64,000 bases of DNA from Leifsonia sp. Root227. Its GTDB lineage: Bacteria; Actinomycetota; Actinomycetes; Actinomycetales; Microbacteriaceae. The stretch covers positions 310,001-374,000 of the forward strand of contig NZ_LMIO01000004.1 in NCBI RefSeq assembly GCF_001428745.1, read 5' to 3'. This document shows, in pieces, positions 25,325 through 33,236 of this stretch (its first letter is position 1; every line of letters starts with the position of its first letter). The notes under the pieces are model-generated. The model saw nothing but the letters and a program-made list of their open reading frames with translations. It was not told where the DNA came from and did not search any database. A program made the translations under genes and the position numbers.

Positions 25325-26902
25325 TCAGTCCTCCACGCGCTCCCACGGCGCAGGGAAGGGGAAGTACCGCTCCAGGAAGTCGGTGACGGACCTGGTCCGC
25401 TCCTCCACACTGATCTCCGGCTTCGAGCCGTCGTTGAGGCAGAACATGTCCTGGTCGCGGCGCTTGAGCAGGCGCCGCATCTTCTCGGCAGCCTCGTGCA
25501 GCGTGGTCTCGATGTACTGCACCCTGGCCTGGGTCTGCACCACGGCCCGCCCGCTCATCAGCGCGTAGTAGTGGTACAGCGAGTTCGTCACCGAGATGTC
25601 GGTGGCCGAGCGGAACGGGCTCGCCGCCGTGCGCGCGAAGTCGTCCGGGAACTCCCGCTCCATCTCGTTGAGCACACTCACTCTGAGTGGCGCGGCGCAG
25701 TGCTCCAGGTGGCGGGTGGTGACCGCACCGAACCGCTCCCAGAGCAGGCGCCGGTTCACTCTGGCCGCGTTCTCGAAGCCGCTGCGGGCCGGGTCGCTTT
25801 CACCGAGGCCGATGCGTGTTCCCGCCTCGACGAACTTGGTCACGCCGCCGGGCGAGAAGAACAGGTCGGGGGAGATCGGACGGCCGATAAACATGTCGTC
25901 GTTCGAGTACAGGAAGTGCTCCGCGATGCCGGGGATGTGGTGGAGCTGGCTCTCGACGGCGTGCGAGTTGTGCGTCGGCAGCGTCGAGGTGTCGACGAAG
26001 AAGTCCTCGCTGCGCATGATGTGCACGTTCGGATGCGGGGCCAGCCAGTCCGGGAGCGGTGAATCGGTTGCGATGTAGATGTTGCGCACCCACGGCGCGA
26101 ACATGTGCACGCTGCGCATCGCGTACTTGAGCTCGTCGATCTGCCGGTAGCGCGCCTCGTTGTCGTCGCCGTCGCCAACCACGTATGCGGCCTGCTGCGC
26201 TGCCCGCTTCCGCTGGAACTCGGCGCTCGACCCGTCCACCCAGGAGAACACGATGTCGATGTCGAACGCGATGTCGCTCGCCAGCGGATCGAACATGTGC
26301 TCCAGCGTGCGCCAGGTGCGACCGTACAGCTCCACTGCGGCCTCGATCGCCTCGTTGCGGGGGAGACGCGTGCGCATCAGCGCGTTAGGGCGCGGCGCCT
26401 CGATCTCCTCGTCGCCGAACCGCCAGAACTCGAGCTGCATGGCGGTGTCTGCGCCGTAGCGCAGGCGGCCGATCGGCTCCAGGCGGGGACGGTAGACCCG
26501 GAGGACGGAGGCCTTCCTGCTGGACAGCCTGCCGTCGGCGATCAGCGCGTCCACGCCGTCCACATCCTCTGGCCTGGCGTAGAAGGGCTCATCGGCGAAC
26601 GCGGTCGCGAGCGCGGCGGTGACTTCCTTCCTGCGACGGCGGTCGACGGCGATCACCCTGCGGTCGTCGTCACCGCGCACCAGCAGGTGCTCGATGCCCG
26701 CCGCATCCAGGGCGTCCCGCACCGCGAGCAGGTCTTCCACCATGGATTCGCGCGGCGTGAACGGGCCGGATACGAGGGTGAGGACGCCCTTGCGCATCAC
26801 GACATCGTCGCGGCGCAGAGTCGGGATGCTCGTGCGGGAGTCGCCGGAGACGACGACGGGTTCTGGCTGGTCGGACAGGGCTGGAGACGGGTGTTCTGCC
26901 AT
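25325..26902 (-). CDS. Stealth-family glycan phosphotransferase
   Basis: The 525-residue protein has the Stealth conserved regions in order: CR1 IDIVFSWVDGSS, CR2 with YRQIDELKYAMRSVHMFAPW and NIYIATDS, CR3 around THNSHAVESQLHHIPGIAEHFLYSNDDMFIG, and a CR4 part near the C-terminus. The family transfers hexose-1-phosphate (often N-acetylhexosamine-1-phosphate) to build phosphate-linked capsule or wall polysaccharides. An N-terminal part of about 200 residues precedes CR1. There is no clear ribosome site at ATG 26902. It stands alone without other glycan genes, so the polymer it helps make is unknown. Confidence 0.9.
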   Translation of the reverse strand: MAEHPSPALSDQPEPVVVSGDSRTSIPTLRRDDVVMRKGVLTLVSGPFTPRESMVEDLLAVRDALDAAGIEHLLVRGDDDRRVIAVDRRRRKEVTAALATAFADEPFYARPEDVDGVDALIADGRLSSRKASVLRVYRPRLEPIGRLRYGADTAMQLEFWRFGDEEIEAPRPNALMRTRLPRNEAIEAAVELYGRTWRTLEHMFDPLASDIAFDIDIVFSWVDGSSAEFQRKRAAQQAAYVVGDGDDNEARYRQIDELKYAMRSVHMFAPWVRNIYIATDSPLPDWLAPHPNVHIMRSEDFFVDTSTLPTHNSHAVESQLHHIPGIAEHFLYSNDDMFIGRPISPDLFFSPGGVTKFVEAGTRIGLGESDPARSGFENAARVNRRLLWERFGAVTTRHLEHCAAPLRVSVLNEMEREFPDDFARTAASPFRSATDISVTNSLYHYYALMSGRAVVQTQARVQYIETTLHEAAEKMRRLLKRRDQDMFCLNDGSKPEISVEERTRSVTDFLERYFPFPAPWERVED

Positions 26903-27065
26903 ATGGTTGCCACTCTATGTCGTCCGGCGCGAAGTTCCAGTGCCGGGGATGTTCGGGGTCGCGTCCTGGCCGGCAGAGCGCCGGACCCGTATCGGCTTTA
27001 CGGGGTTCGGTCAATCCCCCTGGTCGGGAAAGTTTTCCGCGCCGGGAATAGTGGACAATGGCGGT

Positions 27066-27383
27066 ATGGGAAAACTGGTCTACGGCTCCGGACAGGAGTA
27101 TGACCTCGACGATCGCGTGCTGAGTCACGTCAAGCTCGCCATCGTAGCGAAGCTTCGTCGGCACGAGAGTTTTCTCCTCAACTGGGATGTTCCGGTCGAG
27201 CAGGGCTCCGGCCGCGTCTCGCTCTGGATCAGTCGCGAGGTGCCGCTGTCGTTCCAGTTCAGCGGCAGCCGCCCTCCCGCGATCAACCCGCAGTGGCTCG
27301 AGGCGCTCATGCACACCTCGCAGCGCACGGGCGGGATGGTCGTGATGAGCGAGGACTCGGTCGAGCAGCACCTCCCGGCCTGA
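27066..27383 (+). CDS. DUF7882-like small protein of Microbacteriaceae
   Basis: The 105-residue protein has the layout MGKLVYGSGQEYDLDDRVLSHVKLAI then KLRRHESFLLNW and a C-terminal EALMHTSQRTGGMVVMSED. I recognise this pattern from proteins common in Microbacteriaceae, sometimes labelled as ATP-dependent ligase by old transfer annotation; no ligase motif is present. The start ATG 27066 is set by the family N-terminus. Single gene, 163 bases from the divergent Stealth gene. Function unknown. Confidence 0.8.
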   Translation: MGKLVYGSGQEYDLDDRVLSHVKLAIVAKLRRHESFLLNWDVPVEQGSGRVSLWISREVPLSFQFSGSRPPAINPQWLEALMHTSQRTGGMVVMSEDSVEQHLPA

Positions 27384-27407
27384 TCCGCTCGGCGCCGTCG
27401 GTCGCGC

Positions 27408-28256
27408 TCAGTCGCGGGCTGCGCGCAGCGCCTTCTCCGCGTCCCTGAGCGCGGACTGCGCCTGGGTGATCCTGCGGCGCAGCTCCCGCTCGGCGGCGCG
27501 CGACTCCGCTAGTTCGTCCTGGGTGCGTTCGAGGCGGCGGGCGAGCGCGTCCCGTTCCGCCTCGAGGTCGGTGCGCCTGTCCACCTCCTCGTCGAGCTCG
27601 TCGTCGAGGGCGTCCGCGTCGGTGCGCGCGCGTTCGAGCGCTTTCTCCGCCGTCCGGATGCGACGCTCCCGCTCCCTGCGCTCGCTGGGCGACTCGGCGG
27701 GCTCTGCGGAGGCGGAGGCGGAGGCGGAGGCGGCTGTGGACGTGCCGGAGGCCCGCTTCGCGCGCACAGGCGGTGGCGCATCCACGTCGATGGGAAGCGC
27801 GACGGCGTCCGACACGTCCACCTGATCGACGCCGGTCGACTCCAGCGACCGCACCAGCAGGCCGCTCCGCACCGCCGCTGCTGCCGCCGCGTCGATGACG
27901 GCGGCCTGCAGGGTGTCCTCCACCTCGCGCAGCACGCCGGCGCTCGCGGCGCCGGCCGTGCGGGTCGCCTTCTGCAGGAGTCTTTGACGTTCACCGGTGA
28001 GTTCGCGGATGGCTGCGCGGTCCCGTTCGGCGAACGCCTCCCGCATCCGGTCGCCGACCTCCAGGATCGCGTCCACCACATCCGGATGCTCCCGCACCAG
28101 CGCGTTCACGGCCGCCGCAGACGCGGACGGCTTCCTGAGGCCGCGGATCTCCGCCGCAAGCGGGCTGCCTGCTTTGCCGGCCGCGGCGTTCCGCGATGCG
28201 GTGAACTCGGCCGTCGGCAGGGCGTACAGCTCGTCGGCCACCTCTCGCAGGTCCAT
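27408..28256 (-). CDS. Coiled-coil protein of unknown function
   Basis: The 282-residue soluble protein has an N-terminal helical domain (about 1-140, VADELYALPTAEFTASRN, KPSASAAAVNALVREHPDVVDAI), an Ala/Ser/Pro-rich linker (about 165-195) and a long C-terminal coiled coil (about 195-280, heptads rich in Glu, Arg, Leu). The pattern is known from actinobacterial hypothetical proteins with no assigned role. It could be a structural or nucleoid-associated adaptor, but nothing in the neighbourhood decides this. Confidence 0.75.
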   Translation of the reverse strand: MDLREVADELYALPTAEFTASRNAAAGKAGSPLAAEIRGLRKPSASAAAVNALVREHPDVVDAILEVGDRMREAFAERDRAAIRELTGERQRLLQKATRTAGAASAGVLREVEDTLQAAVIDAAAAAAVRSGLLVRSLESTGVDQVDVSDAVALPIDVDAPPPVRAKRASGTSTAASASASASAEPAESPSERRERERRIRTAEKALERARTDADALDDELDEEVDRRTDLEAERDALARRLERTQDELAESRAAERELRRRITQAQSALRDAEKALRAARD

Positions 28257-28288
28257 GCCGTGAGTGTACGACGCCGGGTCCGCGCCGG

Positions 28289-28555
28289 TCAGTGGTTGCG
28301 GAGAGCGCTGATCAGTTCCTTCTTGTTCTTCGCTGAGTATCCGTGGAGGCCGAGCTCTTTGGCGCGCTTCTTGAGGTCGGGGACGGTCCAGTCGTCGTAC
28401 GACCCCGATTCGCCGCCCTTCTTCCCCACCGACGAGCGCCCGCGCGCCGCTGCCGCGTTGGAGATCCTGGCGGACTTCTCCTTCGAGTTGCCCTCATCGC
28501 GGAGCTCTTCGTAGAGCTTCTGGTCCTTCAGTTCCGGTTCGCTTCGCCCTGGCAT
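28289..28555 (-). CDS. DUF7218/Rho-N-like small protein
   Basis: From ATG 28555 (preceded by GGAAGGAG) the 88-residue product reads KDQKLYEELRDEGNSKEKSA, then ARISNAAAARGRSSVGKKGG, and a C-terminal SAP/Rho-N helix-extended-helix, TVPDLKKRAKELGLHGYSAKNKKELISALR. The Rho-N type fold suggests nucleic-acid binding. These proteins are common in Actinobacteria and probably stress-related. An in-frame ATG at 28582 overlaps the ribosome site and is rejected. Confidence 0.85.
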   Translation of the reverse strand: MPGRSEPELKDQKLYEELRDEGNSKEKSARISNAAAARGRSSVGKKGGESGSYDDWTVPDLKKRAKELGLHGYSAKNKKELISALRNH

Positions 28556-28648
28556 CGGCGGCTCCTTCCGTTCGCCCGGCACGGTACCCCGCCGGTGCTG
28601 GATGCGGAACCCGGCCCCCGCGATACGACGGATGGAGAAGACATGGGA

Positions 28649-29209
28649 TCAGCGGGAGGCGGCACGCACCTGGGCAAGGAGGGTTGCGGCGACCGCGTCG
28701 AAGGCGGCGGTGTCGCCCGTGGCGCGGGAGAGCAGCACGGCGCCCTCGGAGGCGGCGAGCAGCAGGGTCGCGAAGCGCGCTGCGTCGTCGGTGGAGAGGC
28801 CGCCCCGGGTGAGGAGCGCGGCCAGGTGGTCCTGCCAGGTGCGGAACGCCGCCGCCGTGCGTGCGCGGAGGTCGGCGGAGTCGGTGTCGACCGTGACCGC
28901 GACGAGCGCGCATCCGGCTGCGAACCCGGAGCGGGTGAGCAGGAGGCGCCAGGAGTCCAGGAACAGTTCGGCCACCCGCTCCGCCGATTCGCCGGCGCGC
29001 TGGTCGAGCAGGGTCACCGCGTTCTCGGCCGAGCGGTCGATCGCCGCCGCGACGAGCTCGTCCTTCCCGCCGGGGAAGTGGTGGTAGATCGAGCCCCGCG
29101 GGGTCTCGGTGAGGTCGATCACGCTGGAGAACGACGTGCCGGCGAGGCCGCGGGTGGCGAGCAGGCGGATCGCTCCATCGACCATCCTGGTGCGCACATC
29201 GGTGGCCAC
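28649..29209 (-). CDS. TetR-family repressor divergent from a tautomerase-like gene
   Basis: The 186-residue regulator has the TetR N-terminal helix-turn-helix (MVDGAIRLLATRGLAGTSFS, then TPRGSIYHHFPGGKDEL) and an all-helical ligand and dimer domain with CALVAVTVDTDS, as in LmrA/YxaF-type repressors that sense aromatic or drug ligands. It is divergent from 29288-29725 with a 16-bp palindrome between them, so it most likely represses that gene and itself. Confidence 0.92.
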   Translation of the reverse strand: MATDVRTRMVDGAIRLLATRGLAGTSFSSVIDLTETPRGSIYHHFPGGKDELVAAAIDRSAENAVTLLDQRAGESAERVAELFLDSWRLLLTRSGFAAGCALVAVTVDTDSADLRARTAAAFRTWQDHLAALLTRGGLSTDDAARFATLLLAASEGAVLLSRATGDTAAFDAVAATLLAQVRAASR

Positions 29210-29221
29210 GGCACTCCCTCC

Positions 29222-29251
29222 TTGACTATGACGGTCGTCATAATCTATCGT
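29222..29251 (+). promoter_or_regulatory. Promoter with TetR operator palindrome in its spacer
   Basis: TATGACGG-TCGTCATA (29227-29242) is palindromic in 7 of 8 positions per arm. A -35 box TTGACT (29222-29227) and a possible -10 TATCGT (29246-29251, 18-bp spacer) flank it, so a bound repressor would block RNA polymerase at the tautomerase-like gene. The -10 is a weak match. Confidence 0.65.
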
Positions 29252-29287
29252 CTATGCACACCATCATAATTTCGTGAGGAGCATCCC

Positions 29288-29725
29288 ATGCCCATGATCG
29301 ACGTCTACGCGCCGGCCGACCTCTTCCCCGCAGACGCGGACGAGCAGCTCGGACACGAACTCACCCACGCCGTGCTGCGGGCGGAAGGCGTCGCCCAGCC
29401 GGGTCCGTTCCACCTCGACAACACGGCCGCGTTCATCCACCGGCTGCCGGCCACGGCCGTCTCGACCGCGAACACGCCATCGGCGCGCACCGTGCGCATC
29501 CAGGTGATCACCCCGCCCGGTTCGCTCGACCGAGACGGCCAGAAGCAGCTCGTGCGCGAGGCCACGGAGATCGCTGCGAGGTTCGCAGGGGACGAGACGC
29601 AGGCGGCCCGCACCTGGGTCATCCTGCAGGAGGCGGCGGAAGGCGGCTGGGGCCTCGCGGGCACCGCGTTCGGCGTCGAGGAGTTCACCGCCCTGGCGAA
29701 GGCGGCTGCAGCGGCCCGCGGCTGA
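29288..29725 (+). CDS. Tautomerase/MIF-like enzyme
   Basis: The 145-residue protein begins M-P-MIDVYAP, so removal of Met would expose the N-terminal Pro that is the catalytic base in the tautomerase superfamily. Two beta-alpha-beta units are visible (residues 2-60 and about 70-140, the second with VRIQVITPPGSLDRDGQKQL and TWVILQEAAEGGWG). The length fits a fused two-unit tautomerase. GTGAGGAGC precedes ATG 29288. The TetR repressor next door suggests inducible detoxification of an aromatic or quinone-like compound. Confidence 0.82.
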   Translation: MPMIDVYAPADLFPADADEQLGHELTHAVLRAEGVAQPGPFHLDNTAAFIHRLPATAVSTANTPSARTVRIQVITPPGSLDRDGQKQLVREATEIAARFAGDETQAARTWVILQEAAEGGWGLAGTAFGVEEFTALAKAAAAARG

Positions 29726-29738
29726 GCGGCTGACGGCG

Positions 29739-29772
29739 AAGGGCCCCGGATGCACGTGCATCCGGGGCCCTT
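29739..29772. terminator. Perfect palindromic terminator after the tautomerase-like gene
   Basis: The 34 bases form a full palindrome, centred on TGCACGTGCA, with outer arms AAGGGCCCCGGA and TCCGGGGCCCTT. It begins 14 bases after the stop and serves both this gene and the convergent small gene ending at 29789. Confidence 0.88.
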
Positions 29773-29788
29773 TGACGTCCGAGTCGTT

Positions 29789-29953
29789 CTAAACGGAGCG
29801 CCGACCACTGATCATGCGTACCAGCCACACGATGATGGCGAACACCAGGAGGATGATTCCCACCCAGAGCAGCCAGTTGAGGGCCTGCACGAATCCGCCG
29901 GTGAACAGGAGCACGATCGCGACGATCGCGATCACGATGAGCAGAATGTTCAT
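29789..29953 (-). CDS. 54-residue two-helix membrane protein
   Basis: Translation of the minus strand from ATG 29953 to TAG 29791-29789 gives a 54-residue protein starting MNILLIVIAIVAIVLLFTGG and ending MISGRRSV. It has two hydrophobic helices separated by QALNWLLW, a pattern of DUF5670/lmo0937-type small stress membrane proteins. An AGGTAACGGA stretch precedes the ATG. It is short enough to be missed by common gene-length cut-offs. Confidence 0.75.
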   Translation of the reverse strand: MNILLIVIAIVAIVLLFTGGFVQALNWLLWVGIILLVFAIIVWLVRMISGRRSV

Positions 29954-30076
29954 TTTCCGTTACCTGCTTTCTTTTCCGGTCGACCATGACGACGACCGGC
30001 GCCCACGGTAGACCGGGGATCGCAGCGTGTGAAGTGCCTGTGCCGAACTAGCTCGTGCGGATCTGCTCCGGCGAGG

Positions 30077-30850
30077 TCAGGCGCGTGGCGCGCGCGACGC
30101 CTTCACTGCGGCGAAGTACTCGGAGGCGGGCCGCAGCCAGATCAGGATGGTCGCCACGATCGCCGCGATCACCTGGATGCCGCCGATGAAGTAGATGGTC
30201 GCGAGGTTCAGGAACGAGATGACCGTGAGGATCGTCAGCACGATGCGCGCCCAGTTGCGGCCGCGGCGCATGAAGGTCGCGAACAGTACGAACACGAGCG
30301 CCCAGAAGATAAGCGTCACGATCGCCCAGACGATGCCGAACGTTACCGCGGCGTCCGCGAGCGAGTTCGCGTCGAGGTTCGTGCCGTTGGTCTGCGCGTT
30401 CTTCAGGCTGTCCGTGACCTGCTGGAGGATGATCGCGCGGTTCGCCGACACCGAGATGGCGGTGGCGATGCCGCTGATGACGCTGAGCACGGCGGCCGCG
30501 ATGTACAGCCAGAATGCGATCGTTACCTGCTGCGGCGGAGTGGTCGGGGCGGCGACGGGCGCTGAGGGCGTCGCCGAGTACGCTGGGAAGCCGCCGGTCG
30601 CGGCCGCCGGCGGGTAGCCGGGTGCCGAGGTGGGCGCCGCGAACGCCGGCGGCTCCGGCGCTGCGGGCTGCTCCGGCGCTGCGGGCGGCTCCGGCGCTGC
30701 GGGCGGAGGGGTGACGGGCTCCGCGGCGGCAGGCGGCTGGGCCGGCTCGGTGGGCGGAACGGGCGGGACGGCCCCTCCGGCGTCCGGCACAGGGGGAACG
30801 TTACCGCCGGTGGGCTGTTCCGGCTTGCTGTCGTCGTTGGGAATAGTCAT
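30077..30850 (-). CDS. Proline-rich protein with four membrane helices
   Basis: The 257-residue protein has a disordered Pro/Ala/Glu-rich first 108 residues with repeated PEPPA/PEQPA units, then four membrane helices (about 109-250) with the signature RNWARIVLTILTVISFLN between helices 3 and 4. The membrane part matches the 134-residue protein at 46774-47178 in arrangement (FWLxIAxAVxSxxSG..., WARIxLTIxxxxxxL). Such proteins are common in Actinobacteria, with no known role; the tail could bind envelope or division proteins. Confidence 0.75.
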   Translation of the reverse strand: MTIPNDDSKPEQPTGGNVPPVPDAGGAVPPVPPTEPAQPPAAAEPVTPPPAAPEPPAAPEQPAAPEPPAFAAPTSAPGYPPAAATGGFPAYSATPSAPVAAPTTPPQQVTIAFWLYIAAAVLSVISGIATAISVSANRAIILQQVTDSLKNAQTNGTNLDANSLADAAVTFGIVWAIVTLIFWALVFVLFATFMRRGRNWARIVLTILTVISFLNLATIYFIGGIQVIAAIVATILIWLRPASEYFAAVKASRAPRA

Positions 30851-30883
30851 GCCGCGACCCTACTGCGGGACAGACCGCCGTGA

Positions 30884-32407
30884 CTACTCCTCGCCAGGCG
30901 CGGCGGGCGGGGGCGCGCTGTCGACCCTGGCGAGCGCGGCCGTCGCAGGGCCCTCCAGCACACTGCCGTCCGACGCGAACCGGGAACCGTGGAGCGGGCA
31001 GTCCCAGGACCGTTCCGCATCGTTCCAGCGCACGACGCCGCCCAGGTGGGTGCAGACCGCAGAAAGCGCGCAGGTCACCCCGTCCACGGTCGAGACGGCG
31101 ACAGGCGCGGCGCCGCGATGACCGACGACACCCGTTCCTTCGGCGGGAGGCGGCGCATCCACCGCCAGCTGCTGCCCGGTCTCCGCACCGGCCCACTTCG
31201 TCAGGGCCGCCTTTCCGACGCCGGCGCCGAACGCGGCTCCCGTGGCGATGTCGATCGGATGCGTGACCCTGTGATGCAGCACGCGCGCCCACTCCAGGGT
31301 CTCGCCGGTGAGGTCGGCTGTGAGGCTGATGGCGGCGGCGACCGCATTGGTCATGCCCCACTTGTTGTAACCGGTCGCGAGGAACACCCGGCCTCTGCCG
31401 CGCGGCAGCCAGCCGACGAACGGCACCTGGTTGGCCGACCGGTAGTCCTGTGCAGACCACCAGTGCGTGCGGACGGCACCGGGGAAGGTCGTCTCCGTCC
31501 AGGCGGTGAGCTCCGCGACGAGCTCTGCGGGAGAGTCGGCGCGCCCGGCGACGTGGCCGTTCCCGCCGACGACCAGGAGCTCGCCGTCCGGCGTCGTCGC
31601 GGTCCTCAGCGAGCGCGCAGGAGACTCCGCCGACAGGTACATCCCCCGTGGAAGCTCGCCCGGCACCCGGAACGCCGCGACGTACGAGCGCAGCGGCTCC
31701 GTCTTGGCGAAGTACAGCCCGCGGTCGAGGATGGGTGTCCCACTCGCGAGGATGACGTTGGCGGCGCGGGTGGTCCCGGACGTGCTCGTCACCACGGCAG
31801 GCTCGGACGCCGACACTCCGGACACGCGCTCGCCCTCCACGATCACGCCGCCCAGCGCGCGCAGGTCGGCGGCGAGCGAGGCGAGCAGCGGCATCGGGTC
31901 GAGCTGCGCCTGCGCAGGCAATCGCAGGGCGGCCTCGACGGCGAACGGCAGCTCGCAGCCGCGCTCCTCCGTTGCGCCCAGCCCGGCGATGCGCGCGGCG
32001 GCGAGCTCGGCGTCCAGGCGGTCGCGTCCGTCGAGCGTCGTCGCGTACGTGTACGCGTCGCGCACCTCGTACGGGACGCTCCTGGCGTCCAGATAGTCGA
32101 GCAGCCAGCCCTGTCCTGCTGTGTTGGCGTCGACGTACGCGCACATCACCCTGTCTGTGGTGTGCCGTCGCATCTGCGACAGCGTCGTGCCCTGCAGCAG
32201 GCTGACTTTGCCCGTGGTGTTCCCGGTGGTCACGGCACCGACGGTGCGTGCTTCGAGGACGGCGACGCGCATCCCGTGCCTGGCCAGCATGAACGCCGTG
32301 CTGAGCCCGGTGAGCCCGGCGCCGACGACCACCGCGTCGTACTCGGCGTCCCGCTGGAACCGATCCGTGGGGATCTCGGCCGCGAGGTCAAGCCAGAGCG
32401 AGGTCAT
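30884..32407 (-). CDS. FAD-dependent oxidoreductase with C-terminal Rieske [2Fe-2S] domain
   Basis: The 507-residue protein has an N-terminal DAO-type FAD fold (VVVGAGLTGLSTAFMLARHG, then VLEA) with a substrate domain (about 150-350), and a C-terminal Rieske domain. The cluster ligands are Cys452 and His454 in CTHLGG, and Cys470 and His473 in CPLHGS. The layout is that of the YhfW-type fused oxidoreductases of Gram-positives. Substrate is unknown. The Rieske centre probably passes electrons to or from the flavin in the cytoplasm. Confidence 0.92.
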   Translation of the reverse strand: MTSLWLDLAAEIPTDRFQRDAEYDAVVVGAGLTGLSTAFMLARHGMRVAVLEARTVGAVTTGNTTGKVSLLQGTTLSQMRRHTTDRVMCAYVDANTAGQGWLLDYLDARSVPYEVRDAYTYATTLDGRDRLDAELAAARIAGLGATEERGCELPFAVEAALRLPAQAQLDPMPLLASLAADLRALGGVIVEGERVSGVSASEPAVVTSTSGTTRAANVILASGTPILDRGLYFAKTEPLRSYVAAFRVPGELPRGMYLSAESPARSLRTATTPDGELLVVGGNGHVAGRADSPAELVAELTAWTETTFPGAVRTHWWSAQDYRSANQVPFVGWLPRGRGRVFLATGYNKWGMTNAVAAAISLTADLTGETLEWARVLHHRVTHPIDIATGAAFGAGVGKAALTKWAGAETGQQLAVDAPPPAEGTGVVGHRGAAPVAVSTVDGVTCALSAVCTHLGGVVRWNDAERSWDCPLHGSRFASDGSVLEGPATAALARVDSAPPPAAPGEE

Positions 32408-32423
32408 GTCGGACGCCGCGCGA

Positions 32424-32693
32424 TCAGTTCAGCGAGTCGAAGTCGAACCAGAAGGCGTCGTCGTCGTCCGCTCCACCGTCGCCTGGGTCGCGCGGAATGG
32501 TGGCCGTCTCGATCCTGACCTTGGTCTGGCTCGTGACGAACACCTCGCTCGGCGGTCTGCTCGATTGCGTGATCTGTACGAAGTCTCCATCGGAGCGGCT
32601 GGCCTTCACGACGTTGCTCTTCAGCTCTTCAACGGGAGCGCGGTCGACGAAGGTGAACCGGAGGTCGTCGATGTAGACGTGGAACACCTGCAT
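32424..32693 (-). CDS. Small acidic-tailed protein of unknown function
   Basis: The 89-residue protein begins MQVFHVYIDDLRFTFVDRAP, a beta-rich start, and ends with an acidic run (GADDDDAFWFDFDSLN). No motif was recognised. It is 16 bases upstream of the FAD/Rieske gene on the same strand and could be in one transcript with it. Its slightly lower GC and lack of a signal peptide give no further clue. Confidence 0.6.
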   Translation of the reverse strand: MQVFHVYIDDLRFTFVDRAPVEELKSNVVKASRSDGDFVQITQSSRPPSEVFVTSQTKVRIETATIPRDPGDGGADDDDAFWFDFDSLN

Positions 32694-32794
32694 ACCCTCT
32701 CCCGTATCCTCTGCTGTCTCGTCGCGATAGTACGCGGCGATTCGGGATGCACCAGTGCATCGGACGAACTTTCAGAGGTCGCCCGCGAAACGCC

Positions 32795-33127
32795 TCAGAG
32801 CAGATCCAGATCCAGACCGTCCGATTCCTCGGTTCCGCTCGTCACGAAACCGGCCCTGCTGGTGAGCGCCGCCATCTTCCCCTCGAGCGCTGCGACGAAC
32901 TCGTCGTCGACGAGTTCCTCGATGCCCGGTGCGTTCTCCGCGAGGATCTGGCTGGCGGGCCCGAGGACCAGCATCACCTCTGTGACGTCTCCCGCCTCCG
33001 CGACCGCGGGAGCTGACACCTCGGCGGCCGTGCGATTCGACGCCAGTGCCGCGGCGTAACGCAGCAGCACATCGGCGATCGCGTCACCGGTCAGGAGGGA
33101 CCCGCTCGCGTAGTGGATGCGTTTCAT
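32795..33127 (-). CDS. Small soluble protein of unknown function
   Basis: From ATG 33127 the product is 110 residues starting MKRIHYASGSLLTGDAIADV, a pattern I associate with short actinobacterial proteins of unknown role. An in-frame ATG four codons earlier (33139) is also possible. The centre is hydrophobic beta (DVTEVMLVLGPASQI) and the C-terminus acidic (SDGLDLDLL). No domain assigned. Confidence 0.6.
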   Translation of the reverse strand: MKRIHYASGSLLTGDAIADVLLRYAAALASNRTAAEVSAPAVAEAGDVTEVMLVLGPASQILAENAPGIEELVDDEFVAALEGKMAALTSRAGFVTSGTEESDGLDLDLL

Positions 33128-33236
33128 GAACCCATCCATACCGCCTCAGGGGAGGAGGTCAAGGGCCTTGAGGTTCGCGGAGGCGAGGGAGTCGGGGCCT
33201 GGCGGCTGTCGTACCTCCCCTGTCCGCGGCGCTAGC

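Noticed and set aside
26903..27065. A control site shared by the Stealth and DUF7882-like genes
   Set aside because: The 163-base divergent space shows no clear inverted repeat or well-matched promoter, so none is reported.
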